From Coptis chinensis (taxonomy: Eukaryota > Streptophyta > Magnoliopsida > Ranunculales > Ranunculaceae): DNA of 64,000 nucleotides. The notes beneath the pieces were generated by a model. That model did no database searches. It had not been told where the DNA came from and saw only the letters and a list, made by a program, of their open reading frames with translations. Positions 11,331-23,386 of this stretch are shown here, piece after piece. The stretch covers positions 2,504,501 through 2,568,500 of the forward strand of contig CM027377.1 in NCBI GenBank assembly GCA_015680905.1, given 5' to 3'. Position 1 is the stretch's first letter. The number at the start of each line of letters is the position of its first letter. A program made the position numbers and the translations under genes.

Positions 11331-12143
11331 ACGGCACTGCTAGGTTGCACGCTATAAAATTAGTTTTATGATCAATACGAGGTGGTACTTCGATATGATT
11401 CACAACGCCATGTGGTGTGATCTGTAAGGACAGTGGGTTAACATCTCTGTGAGGCTTGAAGCTAAAGCTGTTTAGATTGGGGATAGGGGGGAAGAGTTGT
11501 ACAGTGTACATTGACGTCCTACTGCCATTATTCAAAGCTGTATTTCCAGATAGAATGGATTTAACTCCGTACTCCTTTTCATTTGGGCCCTAGTTTTTAT
11601 TTTCTGAAAATTATGCTGTTTTCGATTTGCTGTGAAACAGATTTCTTGAATCTAAAGCTTACTGGCTACTGCTTTGGGTGGTAGTAACCTTCATCCACAA
11701 ATTCTAAGGTAGTGTGATGTCAGTAACCTTCATCCACAGCTATGTTTCGATTTCGGACTGATTTTGTGACCCAATGTAAACATTGTTCTCTACTAAGATC
11801 CATCAGTTGAGGTTCCTGAGAACATCAACCACTATGGAATCAATGTACCAATCACTCAACGAAAACGCAGATAAAAAATGGAAAATGCTCACCAGCCAAC
11901 AAGTCAACATCTAAACCAGTTTCACAAAAAGGAAAATAGTTTCATCCAAAGAGAACGAGTATACAAGTATGCAACACCAGATCCCTCTCATGGTCACTGC
12001 GCTATAGGAGGATATGAAAAAAACGATACACAACATTTTCAAACGGCATAAGTGGTGATGCAAGAGTTAAACTTGTATGATTGAGTGAGTATACAGGTTG
12101 TTTTCTAATAATGGTATTCGGTATCTCAAGATCAAACAAAATG
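11331..12143. other. Intergenic region between convergent genes
   Basis: Lies between the 3' end of the polymerase array and the presenilin stop codon. A short direct repeat, GTAACCTTCATCCACA, occurs twice around 11687-11737. No gene seen; the right part is presumably presenilin 3' UTR. Confidence 0.5.
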
Positions 12144-13442
12144 TTAGAACATCAGCAAATTTGTGGAAGTCCCAACAACGAATGGTTCCATTAACAGTCG
12201 CGTCAAGAAGTAAAACGTCACCCCCAATGTGATAGAGATGGGAAGAGCAGGTAGAGCTCGATGACACACAGACAAGAGGATAAGTGTGCACCCAAGTCCA
12301 GATATGATAGCAAGATAACATGCATAGACAGTCATGAGATCATACATAGCAGCTCTACCAACAAGAACACTATAGAAAACAAAGTCTCCAAGACCTAATT
12401 TGATACCTGGTTTCATAATGATATCCAAATCTCTACCACTATCTCCACCTCCACCACCAATGTCCCTTCGCGACCTTTCTGCCTCGTGCCCCATAACATG
12501 AGATGACCTCTCTTCAACAATTTCAGATTGCCGAGCACCTAGAGATCCAACGTCCACCACGGTTGAGCTAGGCGACACCAAAGGGATTCTCTCCTCATCT
12601 TCTCCCCCATTGTAAGCTTCAGTTTGGATACTGGAGCGATATGCATTGCTATCATTTTCTAAATTCCTTCCAACATTTTGAAGTTCGATCGAAGGCGATG
12701 CCATAAAAGCCCCGGCAACCAAAACACCCAACGATCCACGCCCTTGTTGATCACGAGCCACTGTCGGTCTGGCCTCATAAACCAAAGCAGGAAGCTCTTC
12801 GTCTCGACTCGAAGCCAACTCAACTAAAATCTTCAAAGGTCCACCAGGAGCTAAAACAGCAACTAAATCATAAACAGCCAATGCAACAAGTAACACCCAT
12901 GTAGTCCATTCAGGCAACTTAGTAAACCAAGTAGCAACAATAATCCCCAACAAAACCATATACCCTTGTCTCAAAAATATCGGAATCCCACGACTAAAAA
13001 CCGAAAGAACACCCAGTATAGTAAAATTAAACAACAGCATAAAACAAGTAATCGAGTCAACAGGTATCGAGAAATGCTGAATTATCGACAAAAATATCCC
13101 TCCACCCATGGAGCCAAGCACGAAAAATGCCGAAAAACGCATGTAGTTTTTCAAGAAATTGGTGAAATTGTAGTAGTAAAGGAGGACTAGAATGAAAGTG
13201 ACAACAGCAATGAGGACAACGAAGACGGCGGCGTTTAGTAAAGCGCCTTCGAGTTTCTGGGTAGTGGAGTCTGAAGGTGTTTCGAGGTAGACTAAATTGG
13301 CAGCAGTTCGAATTGGGGTGGAGACTGGTGTGGGAGAAGAGAGAGAGTAGACTAAGAGAACTACTAGAAACATACATATTGAGACCGGGGACATTACTCC
13401 TATGATTTCTACCCCAATTGATTCCAGAATGCTGCCTTCCAT
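12144..13442 (-). CDS. Presenilin-like intramembrane aspartyl protease, uninterrupted ORF
   Basis: 432 residues in one open frame, close to plant presenilin length. Presenilin is the catalytic subunit of the gamma-secretase complex, an endomembrane protease cleaving substrates within the bilayer. Hydrophobic spans cover about residues 20-34, 70-90, 103-121, 130-150, 158-172 and 180-198, then a long hydrophilic loop (about 205-345), then spans near 350-361, 370-392 and 398-415. Both catalytic aspartates are present: D192 in AVYDLVAVL and D353 in the GLGDF motif (GxGD). The PAL motif is at 398-400 (LPALPISI). The loop contains a Gly run (GGGGG) and Ser/Glu-rich patches. The first Met is supported by the hydrophobic segment just after it. 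Intact, with no frameshift; convergent with the polymerase gene. Confidence 0.95.
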   Translation of the reverse strand: MEGSILESIGVEIIGVMSPVSICMFLVVLLVYSLSSPTPVSTPIRTAANLVYLETPSDSTTQKLEGALLNAAVFVVLIAVVTFILVLLYYYNFTNFLKNYMRFSAFFVLGSMGGGIFLSIIQHFSIPVDSITCFMLLFNFTILGVLSVFSRGIPIFLRQGYMVLLGIIVATWFTKLPEWTTWVLLVALAVYDLVAVLAPGGPLKILVELASSRDEELPALVYEARPTVARDQQGRGSLGVLVAGAFMASPSIELQNVGRNLENDSNAYRSSIQTEAYNGGEDEERIPLVSPSSTVVDVGSLGARQSEIVEERSSHVMGHEAERSRRDIGGGGGDSGRDLDIIMKPGIKLGLGDFVFYSVLVGRAAMYDLMTVYACYLAIISGLGCTLILLSVCHRALPALPISITLGVTFYFLTRLLMEPFVVGTSTNLLMF

Positions 13443-13856
13443 TTTCTTTTGAGGTTTCCAAAGTGGTCAAGGAATAGATAAAACCATCTCAAATACCAGC
13501 TTCACACATGAGAACTCTGCTTTTAACGATGGATTTAACATTTCGTGGAATTTACCTGTTGACTGTTATTTCAGAATTTCAGTCCAAGATATTTCGAGTG
13601 TAGTTTAAGCGCTAATCGGGAGCAAGTCGCTTAGTTAACCTATAATATATATGTCACGTATAAGTGATATAACAACCTAAAACAAAATAAAGTCAAAAAC
13701 CTATATGTCTGAGTGGTGGAGTGCTAGCTGGCCTAAGAGTTTTCTTTAGTGGTTTTTCATTTTTTACAGTTTTGATTATTTTTCCTCGGTGAAGGGCGAA
13801 ACGTTTTCAATATATAAATTTGTGGGCTTTTCTTTTTTTTAGGGCTTTTTTGTGGA

Positions 13857-13888
<32 letters not shown>

Positions 13889-14459
13889 CAAAAAAACAAA
13901 AAAAAAAAATAACATGTAAACCTATTAATTGGGGCTTTTTTTTATACCGATTTACTTTAAGTCTCAGTTCTCACACATTGATACCACATTTTGGGTTTTT
14001 TTTCATCCCTTCAAGATTTTGAAAATATTCATTTTCTCATGAAATTTTATCTAAGAAAATGTATGTATTGCATCCAAGAAACGTTTGACACCAACAAAAT
14101 TTGCCATGGAAAAATTTCAATTCATTACTTTGTTTGATATTATTCATGGAAAAACAAGCAATTAACAAGGGAAAATATTTTTCATTTTCCCACGAGAAAA
14201 TTTTCTAGGGGGATTATATGGAGAAAATTTTCCTACATACTTTTAACGAATCAAATACGAGAAAGTTGGAATTTCCCGGGTAAATCATTATTTTTCCACA
14301 GGAATATAGTGGATCAAATATCCCCAATATCCTTCATGAGAAAATCGAGAATGTATATCTATTTCGTGTAGTGTATGAATTTTTTGTCAGCAGAGGAATT
14401 TCAGTTTCTGACATCCACCATCTTTTGTGAAAAGAAAAGAAGATTCAAACAATTTTGCT
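13443..14459. other. Intergenic: presenilin 5' flank, poly(A) tract, hairpin-rich AT DNA
   Basis: Contains a poly(A) run at about 13860-13908. At about 14100-14320 there are imperfect inverted AT-rich segments (GAAAATTTTC-type), possibly a degraded MITE. No gene seen. Confidence 0.5.
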
Positions 14460-16501
14460 TCAACAATTTAGCTCAACAGTCTCTTGCAAGAACATGTAAA
14501 GCTCTTCTGCAACGGCATCGGGATACTCTTCATGTGGTAAAAGTGCACCAGGCACCTCGACAAACTTGGTAACTCCTTTAGCTCCTTTGAGTGCAGTCAT
14601 CTCCGCTTTTGACCTCTTTGGCGACCCTTTCGTTGAAACAACTAGAATTTGAGTCTCCCCTTCCAACCCTGCAAAAAGATTGAGGAACTCCTCCCTTGAC
14701 TGAACTGGGTCAAGCAGGCCTGTCAGGAAAGCAGCTGGAACATACCGAGCCCCTTTCTGTTTTGTCAAGTTATATCTACTTTCAATGATGGCAGAGGTTA
14801 CATGTTCAGGATCTGCATAAACATGGGATTTATACTGCGACTGAATGGCCTTCTCATTGCTAACGAGCATATTGTACATCATCCAACCCACTGCTGGGGC
14901 CCTTAGGGTACCCCTCAACAGCCCATACCTGTATATTCATGGATAGCAGAAACTGATTGTGGTAAAGACCATTGTAGAGATTTGAGAAAATCTTATAGGG
15001 TGAGCTTTATAAATTAGTTAATTGTCTGATTATGCAGTAGCTATTCAGATTATGGACGATAGTGAAAAGACAACCAACGAACCAAATAAATGCAATAGGC
15101 TGTTAACAACCAGGGAAAAAAATGCAGTAGGTTAGCAATGTCATCTGTCTATTGCATGGACACGTCAAACTAAAGACAGAAACCAGTGAGCCAGTCTCTC
15201 AACCAGCCAATGATGAGTTCATATTACCTTGATTCCATGGTGGAATCTCGACCGAAGACTATAGGAAGAGGACCAGCCCAGGTCGGTGCTATAGCAGCAA
15301 TTGCTGAGGTCTTCACCAAGCCTTTCTTTGCTGCCCGAAGTGCAATGGTAGCTGCGTGTCCTCCTCCAAAAACTACCAAATCATCATCTGATTGAATTGC
15401 AGAAGAAGGTGACAGTGAGAAATTACCTAAAAAGTAAAGGATGAAAAGTACCAACATCATGCTCAAGATGCCCTAAGGAGACTAATTGAACAAGCCTGCA
15501 AGTAGTCTACTATGAGGAGTGGAAAAAGAAGAAGAAACACATCGATCGATAACACTAGTGTGTGTGTGTGTGACCACATGTCTCTCCGTATGCAGAAGCA
15601 AACACGTCAAGTTACTAGCTAAAACTTACATCTCAAAGTTTTCCTGAAAAAATAACAAAAGCTCTGAAGAGTTTCAGTATAAACAAATTAGAAACAAATT
15701 ACTGCGGCATGGAGAGTCCCACTGTGCATTCTTCTAATCACTGTACAAAATAGGTTTTAACTGCTCATATCCTAAAATCTAGAAATATTTTGAGAAACGT
15801 TAATTATGCTGGCCCTCCTATTCAACAAATGCATCAATATGCCAATAAGTCATCAATATGATGCAACTGCAGATTATTACAAGTTTGATTTGCACACCTT
15901 TTCGCTGTACAGGGCTATCAGGCGCATTAATAAATTCAATCAAGAAAGTCTCCATTATGTCTGCAGTATAATCAATCTTTGGTCTATCAGAGTAACCAAG
16001 ACCAGGCCAATCGACAATAGTTGCACGCCAGTTAACCTTTCCATTCTTCTGAACAATCTCTTTAGCCACCAATCTCCATTCTTCAACAGTACTAACATCA
16101 GAGATTGTAGGTATCATAAGAATATCCTTACAAGGTTCAGAGCTATCCCCTTTATGTTCTTCATAGTAGATGTTTACCAAATTATCTTGAAATTTCCATT
16201 GCCAAGTACCAGTCTTTAACCAACACAAGCAACAGAAAAAAAAAGCCCAACGACAACATCAGATTAAATAACACTAACATAAGCAAGAAAACATTACATT
16301 GAATCGTTAAGAGAGAAAACTTACAGTTGATGGAGATGAAGGTTTATCGACAACGGAGACCCTTGAAGAATCTAGAGAAGTTGCTGAAGCTCTGATTGTT
16401 GTGAAAGGTTTCCTGAGCTGAAAAGTTTGGCAAGTAGAGATTTTGCAGAATAGGCGTGTGGCATAGGGAGGAGTGAGAGAAATATTTGCCGAGAATGCCA
16501 T
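14460..16501 (-). CDS. Alpha/beta-hydrolase-fold protein, probably plastid-targeted, with altered nucleophile elbow
   Basis: Four exons: 16325-16501, 15898-16213, 15228-15387, 14460-14928, in phase to 373 residues with GT/AG at every junction. The N-terminus (MAFSANISLTPPYATRLF...) is Ser/Thr/Arg-rich with almost no acidic residues, like a chloroplast transit peptide. DWPGLGYSDRP is the oxyanion/strand-4 region of the fold. The elbow reads VVFGGGHAATIAL: where active hydrolases have Gly-x-Ser-x-Gly, the Ser position is Gly (about residue 174), followed by His. The remainder (TWAGPLPIVFGRDS, GWMMYNMLVSNEKAI, GSPKRSKAEM, EVPGALLPHEEYP) resembles a conserved plant family of unknown function. Probably no classical serine-hydrolase activity; its substrate is unknown. 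Confidence 0.85.
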
Positions 16502-16703
16502 TTGGACGAAGAAGAAGATGTTCAGTGTTTGGGATTAGGAGGAGCTTAAACGAAGGGGGAGAGAGATTCCAGTTTGACTCTTGCATACCTTTTCAGCAAT
16601 GACCAAAAGTCTTCGTGTGCTGCTGATTTTTCCACAAACTCTCGTTGACATTTCCAAGTTTGAACCTCAAAAATCATATCTTTGATGGAGCCCAAAATCG
16701 TAA

Positions 16704-17180
16704 GAGCATTCCTATTGCAGGGGATTTCAAGGGGTTTGTGACTATAGTCATCGGTTTTGGGGAAAAACTGTTATATAATGCAGAGGTGATTATTTGGTGA
16801 ATATTTTGCCAAGTTGATTTCAAGGTGAAACTCATCACCGAGATAGTGGCTGATTTGTTAATTTCGGACGAGATGTTGGAATCCATCTCGTATGTTTTTT
16901 TTTTTTTTAAATGGGGGTTTTTTTTTTCCGGACGGGATGTTGGATTCCGTCTCGCATTATTTTTCGACTTTTTTTCGGTTTTTTTTTAAATTTTAGACCG
17001 GATGTTTCATTCCGTCCGGAGTGTTTTTTCGATTTTTACGTACATCCCGTCTGAGATATTTTTTCACCTTTGCATTGCACAGCTTCACCTTGTTTTTCAC
17101 CAAAACGGTGAAAAGAGGGAGAATAACTGCCTACGTAGAGGTGATAAGGGGGGATTATTTTGACTTGCGTTGGGAATGCT
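16704..17180. mobile_element. PIF/Harbinger-like non-autonomous element, copy A
   Basis: TIRs GAGCATTCCTATTGCA (left) and TGCGTTGGGAATGCT (right), with TAA at the left flank; the right flank (TAG) is mutated. The interior carries blocks shared with the other copies: CGGACGRGATGTTGGA, ATTCCGTCYG, TTTTTCACCAAAACGGTGAAA and CTGCCTACGTAGAGGTGA. About 477 bp, non-coding. Confidence 0.75.
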
Positions 17181-17837
17181 TAGAGCCAAATTTTCATCTC
17201 TCTTTTTTACTACTTTTATGGTGAAAAGTTGTCAGTGGTTGCCAAATACATAAGTGACTATAAACTTCCGACGTAATACACGGAATGTTTTTATTGTATA
17301 TGAATGTAAAAATTGAAAAAACATATAAGATGGAATGAAATAATAAAAACGGATATTGATTTTTCAGCACCCTAAAGGATTATCATTTTTATTATTTCTA
17401 TATTGAACTAGTATTGGAAGCTGCTCAGACAGAAATTCATATTTTGTTGAAGGTGAGAGTATAAATAAAAAGCTGCGCCTTAATCTTAATTAACTCCTTT
17501 GACAACACCTGCGACTATTTTCACTGAAAATATCCGCCTCGGCCGATGGGTGCCTTGGTTGCCTTGAGCCGGGTTGGAGGCGCCTTTCACAACATAGCTC
17601 AAATGACGATGAAACTATGCTTAGAACCAAGGCCTTTTGAATTTTGAATGTTATAAATGATTACCTGGGTTTGTGCTTGCTCTTTGATGTGCATACGTAG
17701 TTCTTGGTTATATTTTGTTTCACAACCTCCAGGCTTGACAAATTTATACAAGGAGGTGGCATGGGCTGTATACTGCATACTTGACGGTCGGCATGACATG
17801 TCTTGTCGGACCTTGATACATGAAGATACACTAGATC
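17181..17837. other. Intergenic region left of the copia element
   Basis: No supported gene. An open frame at 17657-17857 runs into the copia LTR and has no family features. Confidence 0.4.
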
Positions 17838-18026
17838 TGTCAAAGATGTTTTTTTAATGAATATTTCGATAGTCTTTATTGATATAACCAACATATATAT
17901 ATATAGAAGAAGAAGCTCTATGAATACGTAAGATCTCTTAGATCCACATATCTAGAAAAATAGGGTACACTTATTAAGATTACAAGATACTTGCTAATAC
18001 TAAATAAAATAACAAATATTCTAACA
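17838..18026 (-). repeat. Left (3') LTR of the copia element
   Basis: Plus-strand ends TGTCAAAG ... TTCTAACA (TG/CA). It aligns along its length with the right LTR, sharing TGAATATTTC, AGTCTTTATTGATATAACCA, TAGATCCACATATCT and TACTAAATAAAATAACAAAT. Confidence 0.85.
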
Positions 18027-21000
18027 CCCTCCCTCAAGTTGGTGCGTAGATATCGCATACATGTCCAACTTAACAAGAGAGTTAATAAATACATTGCTAG
18101 CCACTGCTTTAGTAAGGACATCTGCTAGTTGTTCTTCAGACTTTACAAATGGAAAAGTAATAATTTCAGCTTCAAGTTTCTCTTTGATAAAATATCTATC
18201 AATCTCTACATACTTCGTTCGATCATGTTGAACAGGATTATGAGATATCTCTATAGCTGACGTATTGTCACAATACAGATTCATTTTCACTTTTGGTTTA
18301 AAACCTAAGTCCTTCAACAAATTTCTCAACCACAGCAACTCACATACCCTATATGTCATACCTCTATATTCAGCTTCAGCACTTGATCTTGATACGACTG
18401 ACTATTTTTTACTCCTTCAAGTCACAAGGTTTCCACCTACAAAAGTGAAGTATCCTAAGATAGACCTTCTGTTGTCGGCAGAACCTGCCCAATCTGAATC
18501 ATTGTAGCCTTATACATTTAGGTGATCATGATTCGAGAACAATAAGCCTTTATCCGGAGCAGATTTCAAATATCTCAATATGCATTCTATAGCATCCATA
18601 TGAGGTTTACGTGGGTCATGCATGAATTGACTCACGACACTAACTGCATATGCAATATCTGGCTTGGTATCGCGATAAATAGATCGGTTTCTATACAAGC
18701 TTTTGATATCTCCCCTTATCGGTTGGAGTTGCATTCAAACACGTAAACAACTTGTGGTTCTCGCTTCAATGGGAGTATCAATCGGCTTACATCCGAGCAT
18801 TCTCGTCTCAGATAATAAATCAAGAATATATTTTTAGTTGGGATAAGAAAATACCATTTTTTATCGGGCTACCTCAATCCCAAAGAAATATTTAAGGTCT
18901 CCGAGCTGTTTCATTTCAAATTCGAAGCCGATCTTGTTGTAAACTAGAAATCTCTTCATGATCATCACCTGTCACCACCATATCATCAACATAGATAATC
19001 AAAGCAGTGATTTTACCTCTTCTGTGTTTTAAAAACAAAGTGTGATCCGAGTTGCTTTGTTTGTAGCCAAACTTCTTCATAGACTTGGTGAACCTGCCAA
19101 ACCAAGCTCTTGGGGACTGTTTTAACCCATACAATGTCTTCTTTAGTTTACAGACCATTGTTGTATCTGAGTATTCTGGTATACCTGGGGGAGGATCTAT
19201 ATATACTTCTTCAGTAAGATCTCCATGCAAGAAATCATTTTTTTCATCAAACTGAAGAAGAGGCCAATCTTTATTAGCTGTTAATGACAAAAGTACTCTC
19301 ACAAGATTTGAAGTTTAGCAATCGGTGCAAAAGTTTCTTGATAATCTACACCATAAGATTGTGTATACCCTTTCATGACCAGCCGAGCTTTGTATCTCTC
19401 AATAGCCCCATCTGCTTTGAGCTTGATCAAAAATACACATTTGCACCCCAATCTTCTTTCTCTTTGGTAAGATTACAAGTTCCTAAGTGGCATTCTTTTT
19501 TTTTCTTTGCCATTTCTTCGCCATAGCTTTGGTCCATCTAGAATCTGCTAAAGCTTCCTGCATTTGACTAGGAATAGAGACAAATGATAATAAGAATACA
19601 TAAGATGCATATGACTTGGACAACTTGTGAGATGACACATGGTTGCTTATGAGATATTTCACTTTAGCTTTAGGATCAGGTTCATATTTAATTAGTGGTT
19701 GGCCACGGTTAGATCGAGGTGGAAGATGATATTGAACTAGTTCAGAATTAAGACTAGGTAGATTAACATCATGAATATTAGACTCACCAACATTATGAGT
19801 ATTTGAATCAACAATAATAGAGTAAGGCGATACCTCTAATGGGTCTTCTGGAGAAGATTGGATTAGTGGATCCGTTGTAGGAAGTAATGTACTATCATGG
19901 ACTTGATCTTCACATCCTTCACTTAAGCACTTAGTGGAGGTTGCATCGACTTTTTCTATTAAGTTTTTATCATTTGGTGATTGTGATCTCAATAAATTAA
20001 AGACCATTATATCATCATGATTATGCATTTCATTTCTATTCTCCCCCTGAAGTGAAGAATCAGTGATATTTATATAAAAAAGATCGTGCTCATGGAAAAT
20101 GACATCCATTGAGACAAATTTTTTGTTAGAAGATGGATGATAACACTTATAACCCTTCTGAGTTGAGCCATACCCAACAAAGACACACTTCAACGCACGT
20201 GGATCCAGTTTGGTGCGTTGTTGTGCATGTAAGTGAACATACACCACACACCCGAAGATATAGGGTGCTAAATGAACAATGGGTGGAAGCGTACAATGAT
20301 CATAAAGCACATCTAAGAGTCTCCGAAATAGGACAACACTAGAAGGTGTACAATTCATCAAGTAAACAAATAGAGTTCAAAGCTTCTCCCCATAAGTGAG
20401 ATGGAACATGACCACCAATTAATAAAGACCGAAAGTGACCTCCAAAATATGTATGTTTTTTCGATTCGGTAACCCCATTTTGGTGGGGAATAAGAGCAAG
20501 ATGTTTGATGTAGAATACCAAAATTTAATGCATAAAGCCAATCAATTCCTTTTTGAAATACTCACCCTCATTATCGAGGCGAACAACCTTTACATAGATT
20601 CCAAACCGTGGTGAGCACCATCCGATGGAAAAGGGCAAAACCGTCTGGACATCACTTTTATGTTTCAAAAATATACCCGTGTCATCCGAAAGTGCATCAT
20701 CAACAAATGTAATAAACCATTTCATCCCGTTATGTGTAGGGCGTGGGGCGGGACCCCCAACATCCGAATGAACTAAAGAAAAAGGAGCATCAACTTTATT
20801 ATCACTTTCGAAGAAAAAATAATCACGATGGCTTTTCGCCATTCTGAGAGGGTTTACAAGCAAAATTAGAAAGACTACAACCATTAAATAAAGATGGAAA
20901 TAATCTCCTAAGATAACCAAATGAGGGATGTCCTAGTCTCTATACCAAAGCCAAATCTAAGCCTTTATATTTATTAACTTTATCATCACTCATAACATGA

Positions 21001-21563
21001 GCTTGTACTCCTTGATTGGACCGTTGTAAACCATCCTCCGGATAATACAATCCTCCACTTTGTTTACCACGCCAATCCTCTCCTTGGTATGGATGTTTTG
21101 AAAAATACGATGAGTAAGAAAAACAAGGCAACACAATTATTAGATTTGATTAATTGGCTAACAAAGAGAAGGTTACTGAGTTTAGTGATGGAACAAATAA
21201 AACATCATGGATATATAAAGAAAAGGATAGAGGTACGATTACAACACCAACAACCGGAGATGACACACCATTAGCATTAGTAATGACTGATTTAGAACAA
21301 CTAGAGGAGAAATGGTTAAATTTATAGCGATCACAAATCATATGATCAGTAGCACCCGTGTCAATTATCCAATCACTATTTCCAATAAAAACAATAAGAG
21401 CAGAGTTAGATATATCTGATTGGGCAACAAATCCGGCAGTAGTGACTAAGTGACTCTTCTTCATATAAAGAGTAGACATGACAGCTGAATCGTTATTGGA
21501 ATGCACAACAACGGAATCATTATTAGTAGATAAGTCTGTCATTATGATATATAACACAAACAA
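18027..21563 (-). pseudogene. Broken pol polyprotein of the copia element
   Basis: Fragments in several frames. Protease at 21150-21563 has WIIDTGATDHM (active-site DTG). Integrase at 20339-20920 has HSDVGGPAP, WFITFVDD and RLDNEGEY. Reverse transcriptase at 18510-19302 has NDFLHGDL, YGLKQSPRAW and the catalytic YVDDM. RNase H at 18021-18359 has YCDNTSAIEI and EEQLADVLTK. Stops and shifts separate the parts, so no functional polyprotein is encoded. The linker between integrase and RT (19483-20361) is open for 292 residues. Confidence 0.85.
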
Positions 21564-21741
21564 TGAATTAGATTAATAGACAAGAACGATAAGGAAGAAG
21601 AGGGTAATAAATACAATCTGATATAGTGTAACAAATTGTATTATATGACCATAAAAAGAAACCAAACATCCAAAAAAAAATACTCTGATTTCTATAGTAA
21701 TGGGGTAGTGGAAAGAAAATCGGAGTTGGCTCTTGTTACCA

Positions 21742-21953
21742 TGTCAAAGATGTTTTAATGAATATTTCTGATAGTCTTTATTGATATAACCAGCAGATAT
21801 ATATACAAGAAAAAACTCCATAAATACAGAATATCTCATAGATCCACATATCTCGGAAAATGTAATACACTTAGTCACTTACTAAGATTACAAGATACTT
21901 ACTAATACTACAAGATACTTATTAATACTAAATAAAATAACAAATATTCCAAC
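21742..21953 (-). repeat. Right (5') LTR of the copia element
   Basis: Longer than its partner mainly because a segment of about 20 bp (ACAAGATACTTAYTAATACT) is tandemly duplicated near 21890-21932. Other differences are scattered substitutions, so the insertion is not recent. Confidence 0.85.
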
Positions 21954-23386
21954 GAAACCTGCGCTACCTCCAGAGTGATAATGTTTTGCTTGGTGTCAGT
22001 AATCGAAAAGTCGAAACCATCATATGATTTGATTAGTAAAAAACGGTTCAAGATTTGAAGTTAATTGGGAGCCTTATCTCATATTTTTCGTTAGGATAAG
22101 TTGGGTGAGTTATTCAAAACCATTACCTGTTGCTTCTACTATTGCTTATTTGTGGTGTGTGTGTAAGGCTCCAGCTTTTGTCGTTGGCGGTGGTGCTACT
22201 GTCTCTTGTGCTAGGCCCACGTTTCTTCACTTTTGTCTATTTAATACATGAAGGTACACCAGCATAGTGGCTTTACTTGTTCATGAATCGTGGGTGAGCT
22301 TTAGCTTAAAAAATAAAAATAAATAAATAAATCGTGGTGTATAGTGGACTACGTTATAACCATAAGGGATAAAGCCATTCCCTCTCCCTCTCCCTCTCTT
22401 TATGATATTTAACTATGAAGAGACGCGATTATCTGAATTAGGAATTCAGAGGGGTCCGCGTATTAATACTCCATAAATAGGACTAAAACCTTTTGACTAA
22501 TTCAAAGTTATTAGTATTTTTCTATTAAATACACAAAAAGCACTAACATCAAGCAGTTGCCGCGGGATTACACAATTTATAGTATTAGAGTTTTTTTTTT
22601 TTTTTTTTTTTTCGTAAAAAAATTAGTTGCCGCTAGATGATTTTGTTTAATAAAATGGAGTCTTTGTTTGTGTTAATTATCAAAACTCTTTTTCATTAAT
22701 TTGATCACAAAATTTTCTTATAACATATAAAAATATTTATTGCGAAATAGCAAAATTATGATTTGATTGTATATTTTTTTTGTCATGGTTTTAGTGTTGT
22801 TTTTGGAGTGTATAAAGAAACTTTAAAAAAGAAAATGAGGTATTTATATGTCGTGTATATTTAATACGCAAAATTTGAACTGAAAAAAAAAACAAAAACA
22901 ATACTATATCCACCGCGGCATTTATTTTTTTGTGTTTTTTGTTTTTTTCAGTTCAAATTGTACATATTAAACACAAGACATTATTGTTTTACTTTTTGTC
23001 AAAGAGATGCTAGTCCCATCAAATAGAAATGCCAATACCACCCCAATTCCAAGTAAAAAAGTACGCTTGTGCGTTTTGTGGATTTTCTCCTTGGTATAAA
23101 TTGGTTCACTATGTGGCCAAGTCTCGTCCAAGTAACAAAATGTCAATCTCTGGGGAATGACGGAATGTAGTGAATTGATGTCGGCCTGTCGGGGGATAAG
23201 AAATGGCAAGTAATACCCTCATGTTACCAACCAGTACTCTTAATAATCCCGCAACCCCCAAAAGAAACACAAACCATTAAGCTCCAACCTCAAACTTCAA
23301 ATGTATAAATTGAATCTAACTCGACTAGAACTGCTCATCAAATTTGTTTTGAAAGTGTTCCACAAAGTTCGCTAGTGGGCTTTAAA
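21954..23386. other. Intergenic region, AT-rich, upstream of GST
   Basis: Holds a (CCCTCT)n tract near 22379-22398, a poly(T) run near 22591-22612 and a foldback (listed separately). No gene seen. The last 100-200 bp are presumably the GST promoter and 5' UTR. Confidence 0.5.
22849..22980. repeat. Foldback with ~50-bp arms and GC-containing loop
   Basis: The left arm (22849-22900) and right arm (22930-22980) are imperfect reverse complements sharing TGTCKTGT, TTTAATA and AATTTGAACTGAAAAAA. The loop of about 30 bp contains CCACCGCGGC. Looks like a small MITE or a cruciform-forming repeat. Confidence 0.7.

Larger units (their letters stand above)
17838..21953 (-). mobile_element. Ty1/copia LTR retrotransposon lacking gag, degenerate
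   Basis: Related LTRs bound the element: 189 bp at 17838-18026 and 212 bp at 21742-21953. Reading the minus strand: LTR, PBS-like TGGTAACAAGAGC (21729-21741, near the initiator-Met tRNA site), protease, integrase, reverse transcriptase, RNase H, polypurine tract GAGGGAGGG beside the left LTR. The order PR-INT-RT-RH defines Ty1/copia. The distance from PBS to the protease ORF is only about 170 bp, so gag with its zinc knuckle is absent. No matching target duplication was found, and the terminal A of the right LTR is changed to G. Confidence 0.9.

Noticed and set aside
13057-13470. Second long minus-strand ORF overlapping the presenilin start
   Set aside because: It is an out-of-frame shadow of the presenilin reading frame with no family features.
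17657-17857. Plus-strand ORF of 66 residues beside the copia element
   Set aside because: It runs into the LTR, has no domain and no homolog I recognise.
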